In this document: positions 33,936 to 40,595 of the stretch, piece by piece | How positions within the stretch are numbered: the stretch's first letter is position 1 | Layout of the letters: each line of letters starts with the position of its first letter | Assembly (NCBI GenBank): GCA_021463195.1 | Contig: JAJTXZ010000045.1 | Location: 1 to 40,595, forward strand | Reading direction: 5' to 3' | Length of the DNA: 40,595 nt | DNA from: Anaerolineae bacterium | GTDB taxonomy: Bacteria > Chloroflexota > Anaerolineae > UBA4142 > SHND01 | The notes under the pieces: model-generated | Seen by the model: only the letters and a program-made list of their open reading frames with translations | Databases searched by the model: none | What the model was told of the DNA's origin: nothing | Position numbers and translations under genes: made by a program

Positions 33936-33967
33936 GGGCTAGTCGGTTCACGACAAGCCCCGTTTTT
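33934..33967 (+). terminator. Attenuator terminator before hisZ
   Basis: CGGGGCT (33934-33940) pairs with AGCCCCG (33956-33962), and GTCG with CGAC continues the stem after one A-A mismatch, around loop GTTCA. TTTTT (33963-33967) follows, then ATTTT. It ends only nine bases before the hisZ ATG, so full-length his mRNA requires read-through. Confidence 0.85.
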
Positions 33968-33975
33968 ATTTTCCT

Positions 33976-35181
33976 ATGCTGCCAGCATCATCTATCGAAC
34001 GACAACTGCCGCACGGCGTCGCGGATTTATATTTTGAACAAGCGGCGTTCAAGACGCGGCTCGAAACGCGGCTGCAAGAAACTTTCGCGCAGTGGAATTA
34101 TACCCAAGTGATTCCGCCGACGTTTGAATATTATAAAGCGCTCGCCGCCGAAGCGAGTCCGCAAGTGCGCGAAGAAAGCTATCGCTTTCCCGACCACGAC
34201 GGCAAAATGCTCGCGCTGCGCGCCGACCCGACGATTCCGATTGCGCGCCTCGTCAGCACAAAATTGTATGACCAACCGCTGCCGCTGCGTTTTTTTTATA
34301 TCGCAAGCGTGTTTCGCCACGAAGAACCCAAAGCGTCGCTGCGCCGCGAATTCACGCAAGCGGGGGTAGAGCTAATTGGCGCAGGCACGCCGCAAGCCGA
34401 TGCTGAAATGCTTGCGCTCGCGGTCGCCGCGCTGCGCGCCGCCGGACTGGAAGAATTTCGACTGAGTCTCGGCGCGATTGATTTTGTCAACGCGCTGCTC
34501 GCGCCGCTGCATTTATCCGCGCCGCAGCACGCGCAAATCAAATCCGCGCTCGAACGCAAAAATCAAGGCGCGCTCGCCGACACGCTGCGCGCGCTGCGAA
34601 TCGCGCCGGAATCGCAGCGCGCGCTCAGCGCGCTCCCGACGCTCGCGGGCGACGCCACGATTTTGGAGCGCGCCGCGTCCGAGTGCGCGGGGAACCAAGT
34701 CGCATGCCGCGTCATCGAACGCCTGCGCGTAATGACACGACTTTTTGACGCGTTGGGCATCGCCGATATGGTGACACTCGATCTCGGCATGGCGCGCGGC
34801 ATGGCGTACTATACCGGCATTGTGTTCGAGGGTTTCGCGCGCGGCATCGGTTTTCCGATTATGAGCGGCGGACGCTATGACAATTTGCTCGCGCACTTTG
34901 GCCGCGCGCTGCCCGCGTGCGGATTCGCCATTGGCGTCGAACGCGCGCTCGCGGCATTGCAACTGCAACGTCACGACCCGATCTCGCTCGCGCCCGAAAT
35001 TATCGCCGAATTGAGCGCGGCGCGCGCGTTGACAGAGCGCGTCGCCGCCGCGCGCCGGCAAGGCGCGCGCGTGGAATGGTATTTGCAAAATCATGCGCGC
35101 GACGAAATGCTGGCTTATGCGCGCGCGCGCGGCGCGGCGCGCGTCTGGTTCGCCGATGGCAGCGCGGCGGAGGTGACATGA
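33976..35181 (+). CDS. hisZ: ATP phosphoribosyltransferase regulatory subunit
   Basis: A 401-residue paralogue of histidyl-tRNA synthetase that lacks tRNA charging and activates the short HisG. Class II synthetase motifs are recognisable (ALRADPTIPIARL, FFYIASVFRHEEPKASLRREFTQAGVELIG, and MSGGRYDNLLAHFG near the C-terminal third). Its position directly before a short-form hisG, with a 4-bp ATGA overlap, supports HisZ over HisS. ATG 33976 has no Shine-Dalgarno and abuts the attenuator T-run. Expression is probably governed by the leader peptide. Confidence 0.9.
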   Translation: MLPASSIERQLPHGVADLYFEQAAFKTRLETRLQETFAQWNYTQVIPPTFEYYKALAAEASPQVREESYRFPDHDGKMLALRADPTIPIARLVSTKLYDQPLPLRFFYIASVFRHEEPKASLRREFTQAGVELIGAGTPQADAEMLALAVAALRAAGLEEFRLSLGAIDFVNALLAPLHLSAPQHAQIKSALERKNQGALADTLRALRIAPESQRALSALPTLAGDATILERAASECAGNQVACRVIERLRVMTRLFDALGIADMVTLDLGMARGMAYYTGIVFEGFARGIGFPIMSGGRYDNLLAHFGRALPACGFAIGVERALAALQLQRHDPISLAPEIIAELSAARALTERVAAARRQGARVEWYLQNHARDEMLAYARARGAARVWFADGSAAEVT

Positions 35182-35816
35182 ACGCGTTAACCATTGCGCT
35201 GCCCAAGGGCCGCTTGTTGACGCCCGCGCTCGATCTGTTGGAAAAAATCGGTTATGCCGCGCACGAGCTGCGCGGCGGCACACGCAAATTGATGATTCCC
35301 GACGCGGCGCGGCACACGCGTTTTCTGCTGCTCAAACCCTTTGACGTGGCGACGTTTGTGGAATATGGCGCGGCGGACCTCGGCATCGTGGGTCAAGATG
35401 TTTTGCTGGAACAGGCGAGCGATGTATTTGAACCGCTCGCGCTGCCCTTTGGTTTGTGTCGCTTTGCGCTCGCCGCGCGCCGCGAACGCGCGCAGACCGC
35501 TTGGCGCATGGAAACCGCGCTGCGAATCGCGACCAAGTACCCGCGCCTCACGCGCCAATTTTTTGTCGAACGCGGTTGGCCCGTCGAAATCATTCCGCTG
35601 CACGGTTCGATTGAAATCGCGCCCGCGTTGGGTTTGGCGGATTTGATTGTGGATATTGTGGATACGGGACGAACGTTAAAAGAAAACGGTTTGGTTGAAA
35701 TCGAAACGTTATCTCATTCGCGCGCCGCGTTGATTGTCAATCGCGCGAGCCACACGCTGCGGTTTCAGGAAATTCAAATGTTGCTGGGCGAGCTAAAGAG
35801 AGTGATCAGTGATTAG
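35178..35816 (+). CDS. hisG: ATP phosphoribosyltransferase, short form
   Basis: A 212-residue catalytic subunit that joins ATP and PRPP in the first step of histidine synthesis; as a short form lacking the C-terminal feedback domain it needs HisZ. TIALPKGRLL opens the first domain, and LADLIVDIVDTGRTLKENGL is the PRPP-binding signature. ATG 35178 overlaps the hisZ stop and has GGAGG a few bases upstream. The last codons (RVISD, then TAG) lie in a heptamer array that begins at 35800, so the native C-terminus may have been altered by that repeat. Confidence 0.94.
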   Translation: MNALTIALPKGRLLTPALDLLEKIGYAAHELRGGTRKLMIPDAARHTRFLLLKPFDVATFVEYGAADLGIVGQDVLLEQASDVFEPLALPFGLCRFALAARRERAQTAWRMETALRIATKYPRLTRQFFVERGWPVEIIPLHGSIEIAPALGLADLIVDIVDTGRTLKENGLVEIETLSHSRAALIVNRASHTLRFQEIQMLLGELKRVISD

Positions 35817-35834
35817 TCTCCAGTCTCTGGACTC
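35800..35834. repeat. Heptamer-phased array running into the end of hisG
   Basis: Five units in exact phase: GAGTGAT and CAGTGAT (35800-35813), then TAGTCTC, CAGTCTC and TGGACTC to 35834. The first two units encode the last residues of HisG and the third supplies its stop codon. Confidence 0.7.
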
Positions 35835-35854
35835 TACTTATCAAGCGGTGAAAT

Positions 35855-37204
35855 ATGATTCCAATTTTATTTGGCATTGACGCGGCGCGCGGCCGGCTCG
35901 CGCGGCAGCGCGCGTTGATCGAGAAAACGCTAACGCCCGAAAGTATGGCGCGCACGGAAAAAATTTTTGGCGCGGCGTTGACGCCCGAACAGGCGGTGAA
36001 AAAAATTTTGGATGATGTTCGCGCGCGCGGCGATGACGCGGTGGGAATATGGAATGAAAAGATTGACGGCGGAGCGCGCGAAAATTTTTTGATGAGCGCG
36101 GACGAAATTGAAACCGCGTATCAAGAAACGCCTAGCGCGGCGCGCGACGCGCTGCATCTCGCCGCGCAGCGCATTCGCGCGTTTCATGAAAAACAGAAAC
36201 CGCGTTCGTGGCTCGAGTGGACGCCCGAGGGCGGAGCGCTCGGTCAAATTATTCAACCGCTCGAACGCGTGGGCATTTATGTGCCGGGCGGCGCCGCGCC
36301 TTTGCCTTCTTCATTGCTCATGTCCGCGATTCCCGCCGCCGTCGCAGGCGTATCGGAAATTATCATCATGTCGCCGCCCGCGCGCGCCGGCAAAATCGCC
36401 CCCGTGATTCTCGCCGCCGCGCGCGTTGCCAAGGTCGCGCGCGTCTATGCGCTCGGCGGCGCGCAGGCTATCGCGGCGCTGACGTTCGGCACACAAACGA
36501 TTCCGCGCGTGGACAAAATCTGCGGCGCGGGCGGCATTTTTACGACGCTCGCCAAACGTCAAGTGTTTGGCATCGTCGGCATTGACGGCTTGTACGGTCC
36601 GACGGAAACTGTTTTGATTGCGGACGATGCCGCGAATCCAAGCTACGCCGCGGCGGATTTATTGGCGCAAGCGGAGCATGACGCGTTGGCGACGAGTATT
36701 TTGCTTACGCCGTCGCGCGCTTTGGCGGAACAGGTCGCGCGCGAAATTGACGCGCAGCTGCCCGCTTTGTCGCGCCGCGCGGTGATTGAACAAGCGCTGC
36801 GCGGGCAAGGCGCGATTTGTGTCTTGGCTTCGCTGGACGAATGTTTGGAAATCGCGAATATGTATGCGCCGGAACATTTGTGTTTGTTGACGCGCGAGGC
36901 GTGGACGCTCGCGCCGCGCGTGCGCAACGCGGGCGGTATTTTTATTGGCGAACAATCGTCCGAAGCGTTGGGCGATTACATGCTTGGACCCAGTCATGTG
37001 ATGCCGACGGGCGGAACCGCGCGTTTCATGTCGCCGCTGAATGTGAACGATTTCGTGAAAATCACGAGCGTGTTTTATGCGAGCGCGGCAGAAGCGCGAC
37101 AGTTGAGCGCGCCGGGACAATTTTTGGCGAACAGCGAAGAATTGACCGCGCACGCGAACGCGTTGAAACAACGAATGCCAAAGGCGGACGAGTCAAAAAG
37201 ATAG
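35855..37204 (+). CDS. hisD: Histidinol dehydrogenase
   Basis: A 449-residue zinc enzyme that oxidises L-histidinol to histidine in two NAD-dependent steps, the last reactions of the pathway. Family blocks include VGIYVPGGAAPLPSSLLM, KICGAGGIFTTLAKRQVFG, LLAQAEHDALATSILLT (catalytic Glu-His-Asp region) and PSHVMPTGGTARFMSPLNVNDF. Length is normal, with a slightly extended N-terminus. ATG 35855 is preceded by AGCGGTG, a weak ribosome site. It is 38 bp after hisG. Confidence 0.95.
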   Translation: MIPILFGIDAARGRLARQRALIEKTLTPESMARTEKIFGAALTPEQAVKKILDDVRARGDDAVGIWNEKIDGGARENFLMSADEIETAYQETPSAARDALHLAAQRIRAFHEKQKPRSWLEWTPEGGALGQIIQPLERVGIYVPGGAAPLPSSLLMSAIPAAVAGVSEIIIMSPPARAGKIAPVILAAARVAKVARVYALGGAQAIAALTFGTQTIPRVDKICGAGGIFTTLAKRQVFGIVGIDGLYGPTETVLIADDAANPSYAAADLLAQAEHDALATSILLTPSRALAEQVAREIDAQLPALSRRAVIEQALRGQGAICVLASLDECLEIANMYAPEHLCLLTREAWTLAPRVRNAGGIFIGEQSSEALGDYMLGPSHVMPTGGTARFMSPLNVNDFVKITSVFYASAAEARQLSAPGQFLANSEELTAHANALKQRMPKADESKR

Positions 37205-37223
37205 CGCGCGGCAAAGGAGTGAT

Positions 37224-38270
37224 ATGGCAAAACGATTCTTGCGTTCGGATTTGGATACGCTACCCATTTACACGCCCACGCCCGCGGTGGAGCCGCGGAG
37301 CGTGATAAAACTGGATTCGAATGAGAATCCGTACGGACCTTCGCCGCGCGTACTTGCGGCGCTCGCCGACGCGCGGACGTGGCAGTATTATGCCGGTCAA
37401 GACGATTTACGTAAAACATTGGCGCAGTACGCGGGGGTGCAAGCGGAAAATATCGTCGTGACGAACGGCGGCGATGACGCGATTGATTTGATTTTGCGCG
37501 CGACGCTCGAACCAAACGATATCGTGATTGACGCGCCGCCATCGTTTGAGATGTATCGTATCTGGACGCTAGCGCATCGCGGGCGAGTGATTGACGCGCC
37601 GCGTCGTGACGATTTTTCGTTGGATACGCAAGCCGTAATCAGCGCAAGTCAAACGCCGCGCGTCAAAGCGCTTTGCCTCGCGTCGCCGAACAATCCCGAC
37701 GGCGGAGCGCTGCCGCGCGCGGATTTGTTAAGGTTACTCGCGCTGCCCATGTTGACGCTGCTAGACGAAGCATATTCTGAATTTGCGGGCGTCAGCGCGG
37801 TGGATTTGATTGCCACACACCCGAATCTGGCGATTGTGCGCACGTTCAGCAAATGGGCGGGGCTGGCAGGACTGCGCGTCGGTTATGTCATTGCGGCGCC
37901 GGCATTAGCCAATGCGCTGCACCAATTACGCGCGCCGTATAATGTCAATCGGGCGGGGTTGATTGCCGCGCGCGAATCGTTGAACGATGTCGCATATCTG
38001 ATGAATAACGCGCGCGCGCTGATGGCTGAACAGGAACGCATGCGGAGCGAGTTGGCGAAATTGGGTTGGCTCGAACCGCTGCCGAGTCGCGCCAATTTTT
38101 TGCTCGTGCGCGTGCGCGGACGTGAACCGCAAAGCATCAAACAACAACTCGCGCAAAAAGGTATTTTAATCCGCGCATTCCAAGCGGCGCGTTTGCGCGA
38201 ATATCTTCGCATCAGCATCGGCACACCGGAAATGAACGGTGCGGTTCTGCAGGCATTGGAAATGCTTTGA
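37224..38270 (+). CDS. hisC: Histidinol-phosphate aminotransferase
   Basis: A 348-residue class I/II PLP enzyme that converts imidazole acetol phosphate to histidinol phosphate with glutamate. The PLP lysine is Lys210 ([16 protein letters not shown]). The N-terminal [13 protein letters not shown] is the HisC substrate motif, and the aspartate/tyrosine cofactor residues are in [14 protein letters not shown] 37224 has AAAGGAG about six bases upstream. It lies 19 bp after hisD. Confidence 0.95.
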   Translation: MAKRFLRSDLDTLPIYTPTPAVEPRSVIKLDSNENPYGPSPRVLAALADARTWQYYAGQDDLRKTLAQYAGVQAENIVVTNGGDDAIDLILRATLEPNDIVIDAPPSFEMYRIWTLAHRGRVIDAPRRDDFSLDTQAVISASQTPRVKALCLASPNNPDGGALPRADLLRLLALPMLTLLDEAYSEFAGVSAVDLIATHPNLAIVRTFSKWAGLAGLRVGYVIAAPALANALHQLRAPYNVNRAGLIAARESLNDVAYLMNNARALMAEQERMRSELAKLGWLEPLPSRANFLLVRVRGREPQSIKQQLAQKGILIRAFQAARLREYLRISIGTPEMNGAVLQALEML

Positions 38271-38289
38271 AATTGGAGAACGGAGACTG
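38269..38289 (+). repeat. Heptamer-phased spacer with the hisB ribosome site
   Basis: Three units in phase (GAAATTG, GAGAACG, GAGACTG) run from the hisC stop codon to three bases before the hisB ATG. GGAG at 38282-38285 is at normal Shine-Dalgarno distance from ATG 38293. Confidence 0.6.
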
Positions 38290-38292
38290 AAA

Positions 38293-38883
38293 ATGGCGCG
38301 TCTGACGACAATCGAACGCAAAACTCGCGAAACCGAAATTCAACTCTCGCTGAATCTGGATGGCGCGGGGAACGCGGAGCTTGAAACAGGAGTCGGTTTT
38401 TTGGACCACATGCTGCATCATGTCGCAGTGCATGGTTTATTTGATTTGAATGTCCGCGCGCAAGGCGATTTGCGGATTGACGCGCATCATACCATCGAAG
38501 ATGTGGCGATTGCGTTGGGCGATGCGCTGGACCAAACGTTGGGCGAGCGCAAGGGTATCGCGCGCGTCGGACACTGCTATATGCCGATGGATGAGGCGCT
38601 GGCGCGCGTGGTCGTGGATTTGAGCGGGCGCGGGTACGCGGTCTTTGCGGGCGAATTTACCGCGCCGCTGCTCGGCGCGTTTCCGACCTCGCTGGTCGCG
38701 CATTTTTTTGAAACCATGGCGCAGCGCGGCAAAATGAATTTACACGCGTGCGTGTTGTATGGGCGCGACGACCATCATAAAGCGGAAGCGTTGTTCAAAG
38801 CATTAGGGCGCGCGCTGCAAATGGCGGTCGCGCGCGACGAACGGCGCGCGAACACTTCGACAAAGGGCACTTTGAAAGCATGA
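38293..38883 (+). CDS. hisB: Imidazoleglycerol-phosphate dehydratase
   Basis: A 196-residue monofunctional enzyme (no fused histidinol phosphatase) that dehydrates imidazole glycerol phosphate. Metal-binding histidine clusters are seen in [40 protein letters not shown] and [22 protein letters not shown] 38293 starts the conserved [16 protein letters not shown] and follows GGAG by seven bases; upstream in-frame codons belong to the end of hisC. Confidence 0.95.
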   Translation: MARLTTIERKTRETEIQLSLNLDGAGNAELETGVGFLDHMLHHVAVHGLFDLNVRAQGDLRIDAHHTIEDVAIALGDALDQTLGERKGIARVGHCYMPMDEALARVVVDLSGRGYAVFAGEFTAPLLGAFPTSLVAHFFETMAQRGKMNLHACVLYGRDDHHKAEALFKALGRALQMAVARDERRANTSTKGTLKA

Positions 38884-38884
38884 G

Positions 38885-38945
38885 GCAAGACGGAGGGCGA
38901 ACGGCAAAACTTGCATTCCTTCTCCGTCATTGGCCATCCGTCATT
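38885..38945. repeat. Inverted pair of heptamer arrays between hisB and hisH
   Basis: Three plus-oriented units (GCAAGAC, GGAGGGC, GAACGGC; 38885-38905) face five opposite-oriented units in exact phase from 38911 to 38945, among them CGTCATT twice. GACGGAG (38889-38895) and CTCCGTC (38922-38928) can close a hairpin. Confidence 0.65.
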
Positions 38946-38947
38946 TT

Positions 38948-39556
38948 ATGATTGCGATTATTGATTACGGGATGTCGAATCTGCGAAGCGTGCGCCATGC
39001 GTTCGAGGCGTTGGGCGCGGACGCGCGCATTGTGAATTCGCCCGCCGCTTTGCGAAACGCGCGCGCGCTCGTCCTGCCTGGCGACGGCGCATTCGGTCCG
39101 GCGATGGAAAATTTGCGCGCCTACGGCTGGCTTGAACCTTTGCGCGCGGCAATCGAACGCGGCGTTCCTTTTCTCGGTATTTGTTTGGGCATGCAGTTGT
39201 TGTTTGATTCGTCGAAAGAAAATGGCGCGCATCGCGGCTTGGGCATTTTACGCGGGACGGTGAAAAAATTTCCGTCCGCCGCGGGCAAGATTCCGCACAT
39301 CGGATGGAATCAACTGCAAATTCAAGCCAATTCAAAATTTCTCGCTGGTTTGGCGCAAAACACATTCGTCTATTTTGTGCATTCGTACTATTGCGACGCG
39401 CGCGATAAAAATGTAATCGCGGCGCGCGCCGAATATGGAATCTCTTTTACATCAGTCGTCGAAGCGGACAATGTATGGGGCGCGCAGTTTCATCCCGAAA
39501 AGAGCGGCGCGGATGGGCTGCGGATGCTAGGAAATTTCTTGCGGCTTGCGCCGTGA
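38948..39556 (+). CDS. hisH: Imidazole glycerol phosphate synthase, glutaminase subunit
   Basis: A 202-residue class I glutamine amidotransferase that feeds ammonia to HisF. The nucleophile is Cys79 in FLGICLGMQLLFD, and the His/Glu pair is in GAQFHPEKSG. IAIIDYGMSNLRSV is the usual N-terminus, so ATG 38948 is chosen; it has no Shine-Dalgarno, and TTTT from the preceding heptamer spacer adjoins it. Its stop (39554-39556) overlaps a GTG in the hisA frame. Confidence 0.95.
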   Translation: MIAIIDYGMSNLRSVRHAFEALGADARIVNSPAALRNARALVLPGDGAFGPAMENLRAYGWLEPLRAAIERGVPFLGICLGMQLLFDSSKENGAHRGLGILRGTVKKFPSAAGKIPHIGWNQLQIQANSKFLAGLAQNTFVYFVHSYYCDARDKNVIAARAEYGISFTSVVEADNVWGAQFHPEKSGADGLRMLGNFLRLAP

Positions 39557-39575
39557 GACTGGAGACTGGAGATTT
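39555..39575 (+). repeat. Heptamer-phased spacer at the hisH/hisA junction
   Basis: GAGACTG, GAGACTG and GAGATTT in exact phase. They overlap the hisH stop codon and the probable hisA start, and GGAG at 39561-39564 is nine bases before TTG 39574. Confidence 0.65.
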
Positions 39576-40347
39576 GTTTACAATTTTTCCGGCGATTGAT
39601 TTGCGCGGTGGACGCGTGGTGCGTTTAACGCAAGGACGCGCGGAAAGCGAAATAGTGTATTCCGACGACCCTGCCGCAATCGCGCGACGATGGGAACGCG
39701 AAGGCGCGGCCTGGCTGCACATTGTCAATCTCGATGGCGCGTTCGGCGCGCGCGACGCGCTCAATACACGCGCGTTGGAAAATATTCTGGCGGCGATAAA
39801 AATTCCCGCGCAGTTCGGCGGCGGGTTGCGTGATGTAAAAGCAATGCGGCGCGCGTTCGATTTGGGCGTGAGCCGCGTCATTATCGGCACGCTCGCGCTG
39901 GAACAACCCACGCTGGCGCAAAAGGCGGTGGCTGAATTTGGCGCGGCGCGCGTCGCGTTGGCGATTGACGCGCGCGATGGGTTGGTAAAAACGCGCGGCT
40001 GGGCCCAAGACTCGAAAGTGGACGCGCAAGCATTCGGCAGGCAAATGCGCGCGTTGGGCTTGACGCACGCGATTGTGACCGATATCGCGCGCGATGGAAT
40101 GTTGCAAGGCATTGACGCGAACGCGATGGCGGATTTCGCGCGCGCGACCGCGCTGCGCGTAATCGCTTCGGGCGGCGTTGCGTCATTAGAGGACCTGATA
40201 AATTTGCGGCGCGGCGAGCCGTTTGGAATTACAGGCGTGATAATCGGACAAGCGTTGTACAAAAACGCGTTCACGCTTGCCGACGCGCTGCATTGGGTTG
40301 CGCCTGAAACGCCGCGACGGCGCAAACCGCGTTACTGCGAAGGATAA
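39574..40347 (+). CDS. hisA: ProFAR isomerase
   Basis: A 257-residue half-barrel-repeat TIM enzyme that isomerises ProFAR to PRFAR. The catalytic Asp is in [23 protein letters not shown] holds a phosphate-binding loop, and the second catalytic Asp is in [24 protein letters not shown] is the C-terminal phosphate site. TTG 39574 is chosen because homologues begin right before [11 protein letters not shown] 39553, which overlaps the hisH stop as GTGA, would add seven residues encoded by the heptamer array and remains possible. Confidence 0.93.
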   Translation: MFTIFPAIDLRGGRVVRLTQGRAESEIVYSDDPAAIARRWEREGAAWLHIVNLDGAFGARDALNTRALENILAAIKIPAQFGGGLRDVKAMRRAFDLGVSRVIIGTLALEQPTLAQKAVAEFGAARVALAIDARDGLVKTRGWAQDSKVDAQAFGRQMRALGLTHAIVTDIARDGMLQGIDANAMADFARATALRVIASGGVASLEDLINLRRGEPFGITGVIIGQALYKNAFTLADALHWVAPETPRRRKPRYCEG

Positions 40348-40348
40348 C

Positions 40349-40595
40349 ATGCTGGCGAAACGAATCATTCCCTGCCTCGACATCAAAAAGGGGCGCGTAG
40401 TCAAAGGCATCAACTTTGTCGGTTTGCGCGATGCGGGCGACCCGCTCGAACACGCGCGCTGGTACGCGGAACAGGGCGCGGATGAATTGACGTTTCTCGA
40501 CATTACGGCATCGGTGGAAGCGCGCGGCACGCTGCTGCAGATGGTCGAACGCATCGCGGATACGCTTTTCATTCCGTTCACGGTGGGGGGGGGGG
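40349..40595 (+). CDS. hisF: Imidazole glycerol phosphate synthase, cyclase subunit (3' truncated by window end)
   Basis: The first 82 codons of a protein whose full length is usually about 250. [19 protein letters not shown] is the typical start with the catalytic Asp, and [10 protein letters not shown] continues the first barrel strands. It cyclises PRFAR to imidazole glycerol phosphate and AICAR with ammonia from HisH. AAGGA stands just before ATG 40349, one base after the hisA stop. The sequence ends in a run of eleven G where TVGGG of the family is expected; the last G may be an error. Confidence 0.93.
   Translation, partial: MLAKRIIPCLDIKKGRVVKGINFVGLRDAGDPLEHARWYAEQGADELTFLDITASVEARGTLLQMVERIADTLFIPFTVGGG

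Noticed and set aside
33746-34111. Plus-strand ORF spanning the his leader and hisZ start
   Set aside because: It runs through the terminator in a frame other than hisZ and has no family features; the short His-rich ORF in another frame explains the region better.
38885-39575. CRISPR array
   Set aside because: The repeated units are 7 nt, contiguous and degenerate, with no repeat-spacer structure and no cas genes.

Overview
The window looks like chromosomal DNA of an uncultured member of the Chloroflexota, probably Anaerolineae-like. This is inferred from gene content and style and was not tested by any search. The pointers are Thr/Pro/Ala-Gln-rich stalks on many exported proteins, a CpXC-domain protein, a BTAD/NB-ARC regulator, a MazG carrying part of a YabN-type methylase, and an ATP-dependent DNA ligase remnant. 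The DNA is moderately GC-rich and strikingly full of CGCG/GCGC. It is gene-dense with few long gaps; the longest are 1-421 and 33546-33803.

Layout. (1) 422-4377, plus strand: aldo/keto reductase, TIM-barrel sugar isomerase, Gfo/Idh oxidoreductase and a secreted LysM-cupredoxin protein. (2) 4439-7942: dihydroxy-acid dehydratase (ilvD), a B12-binding radical SAM protein and a small membrane protein. (3) 8079-12352: an FkbM methyltransferase divergent from a flavin reductase, response regulator and histidine kinase run. (4) 12357-17120: a CpXC protein and a beta-helix lipoprotein on the minus strand, divergent from an anchored Fn3-like surface protein, with good promoters on both sides. (5) 17157-18993: MazG, tRNA-Pro(CGG), a PD-(D/E)XK homing-type endonuclease ending two nucleotides before the tRNA, and a truncated DNA ligase gene. 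(6) 19101-24252, minus strand: eight small exported, membrane or zinc-ribbon proteins, mostly of unknown function, including an SGNH hydrolase lipoprotein. (7) 24350-33545, minus strand: a glyoxylate-shunt operon in the order patatin, aceB, aceA, aceK, BTAD/NB-ARC regulator. (8) 33767-40595, plus strand: a histidine operon hisZGDCBHAF, cut by the window end in hisF.

How the genes work together. In the ace operon, patatin could release fatty acids that feed acetyl-CoA. AceA and AceB run the glyoxylate bypass, AceK would control isocitrate dehydrogenase at the branch point, and the BTAD protein may regulate the operon. The his operon encodes the ATP-phosphoribosyltransferase pair HisZ/HisG and the enzymes down to HisF.

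The most interesting signals are regulatory. The his operon is preceded by a strong promoter, a near-leaderless 31-codon ORF containing HHAQHHRLH, and an intrinsic terminator against the hisZ start, which together look like a ribosome-mediated histidine attenuator. In the ace operon, both the aceA and aceK start codons begin one arm of a perfect 13-bp inverted repeat whose partner lies upstream. Many intergenic gaps are filled with degenerate arrays that keep a strict 7-nt period, sometimes forming terminators, carrying GGAG cores or running into coding sequence.
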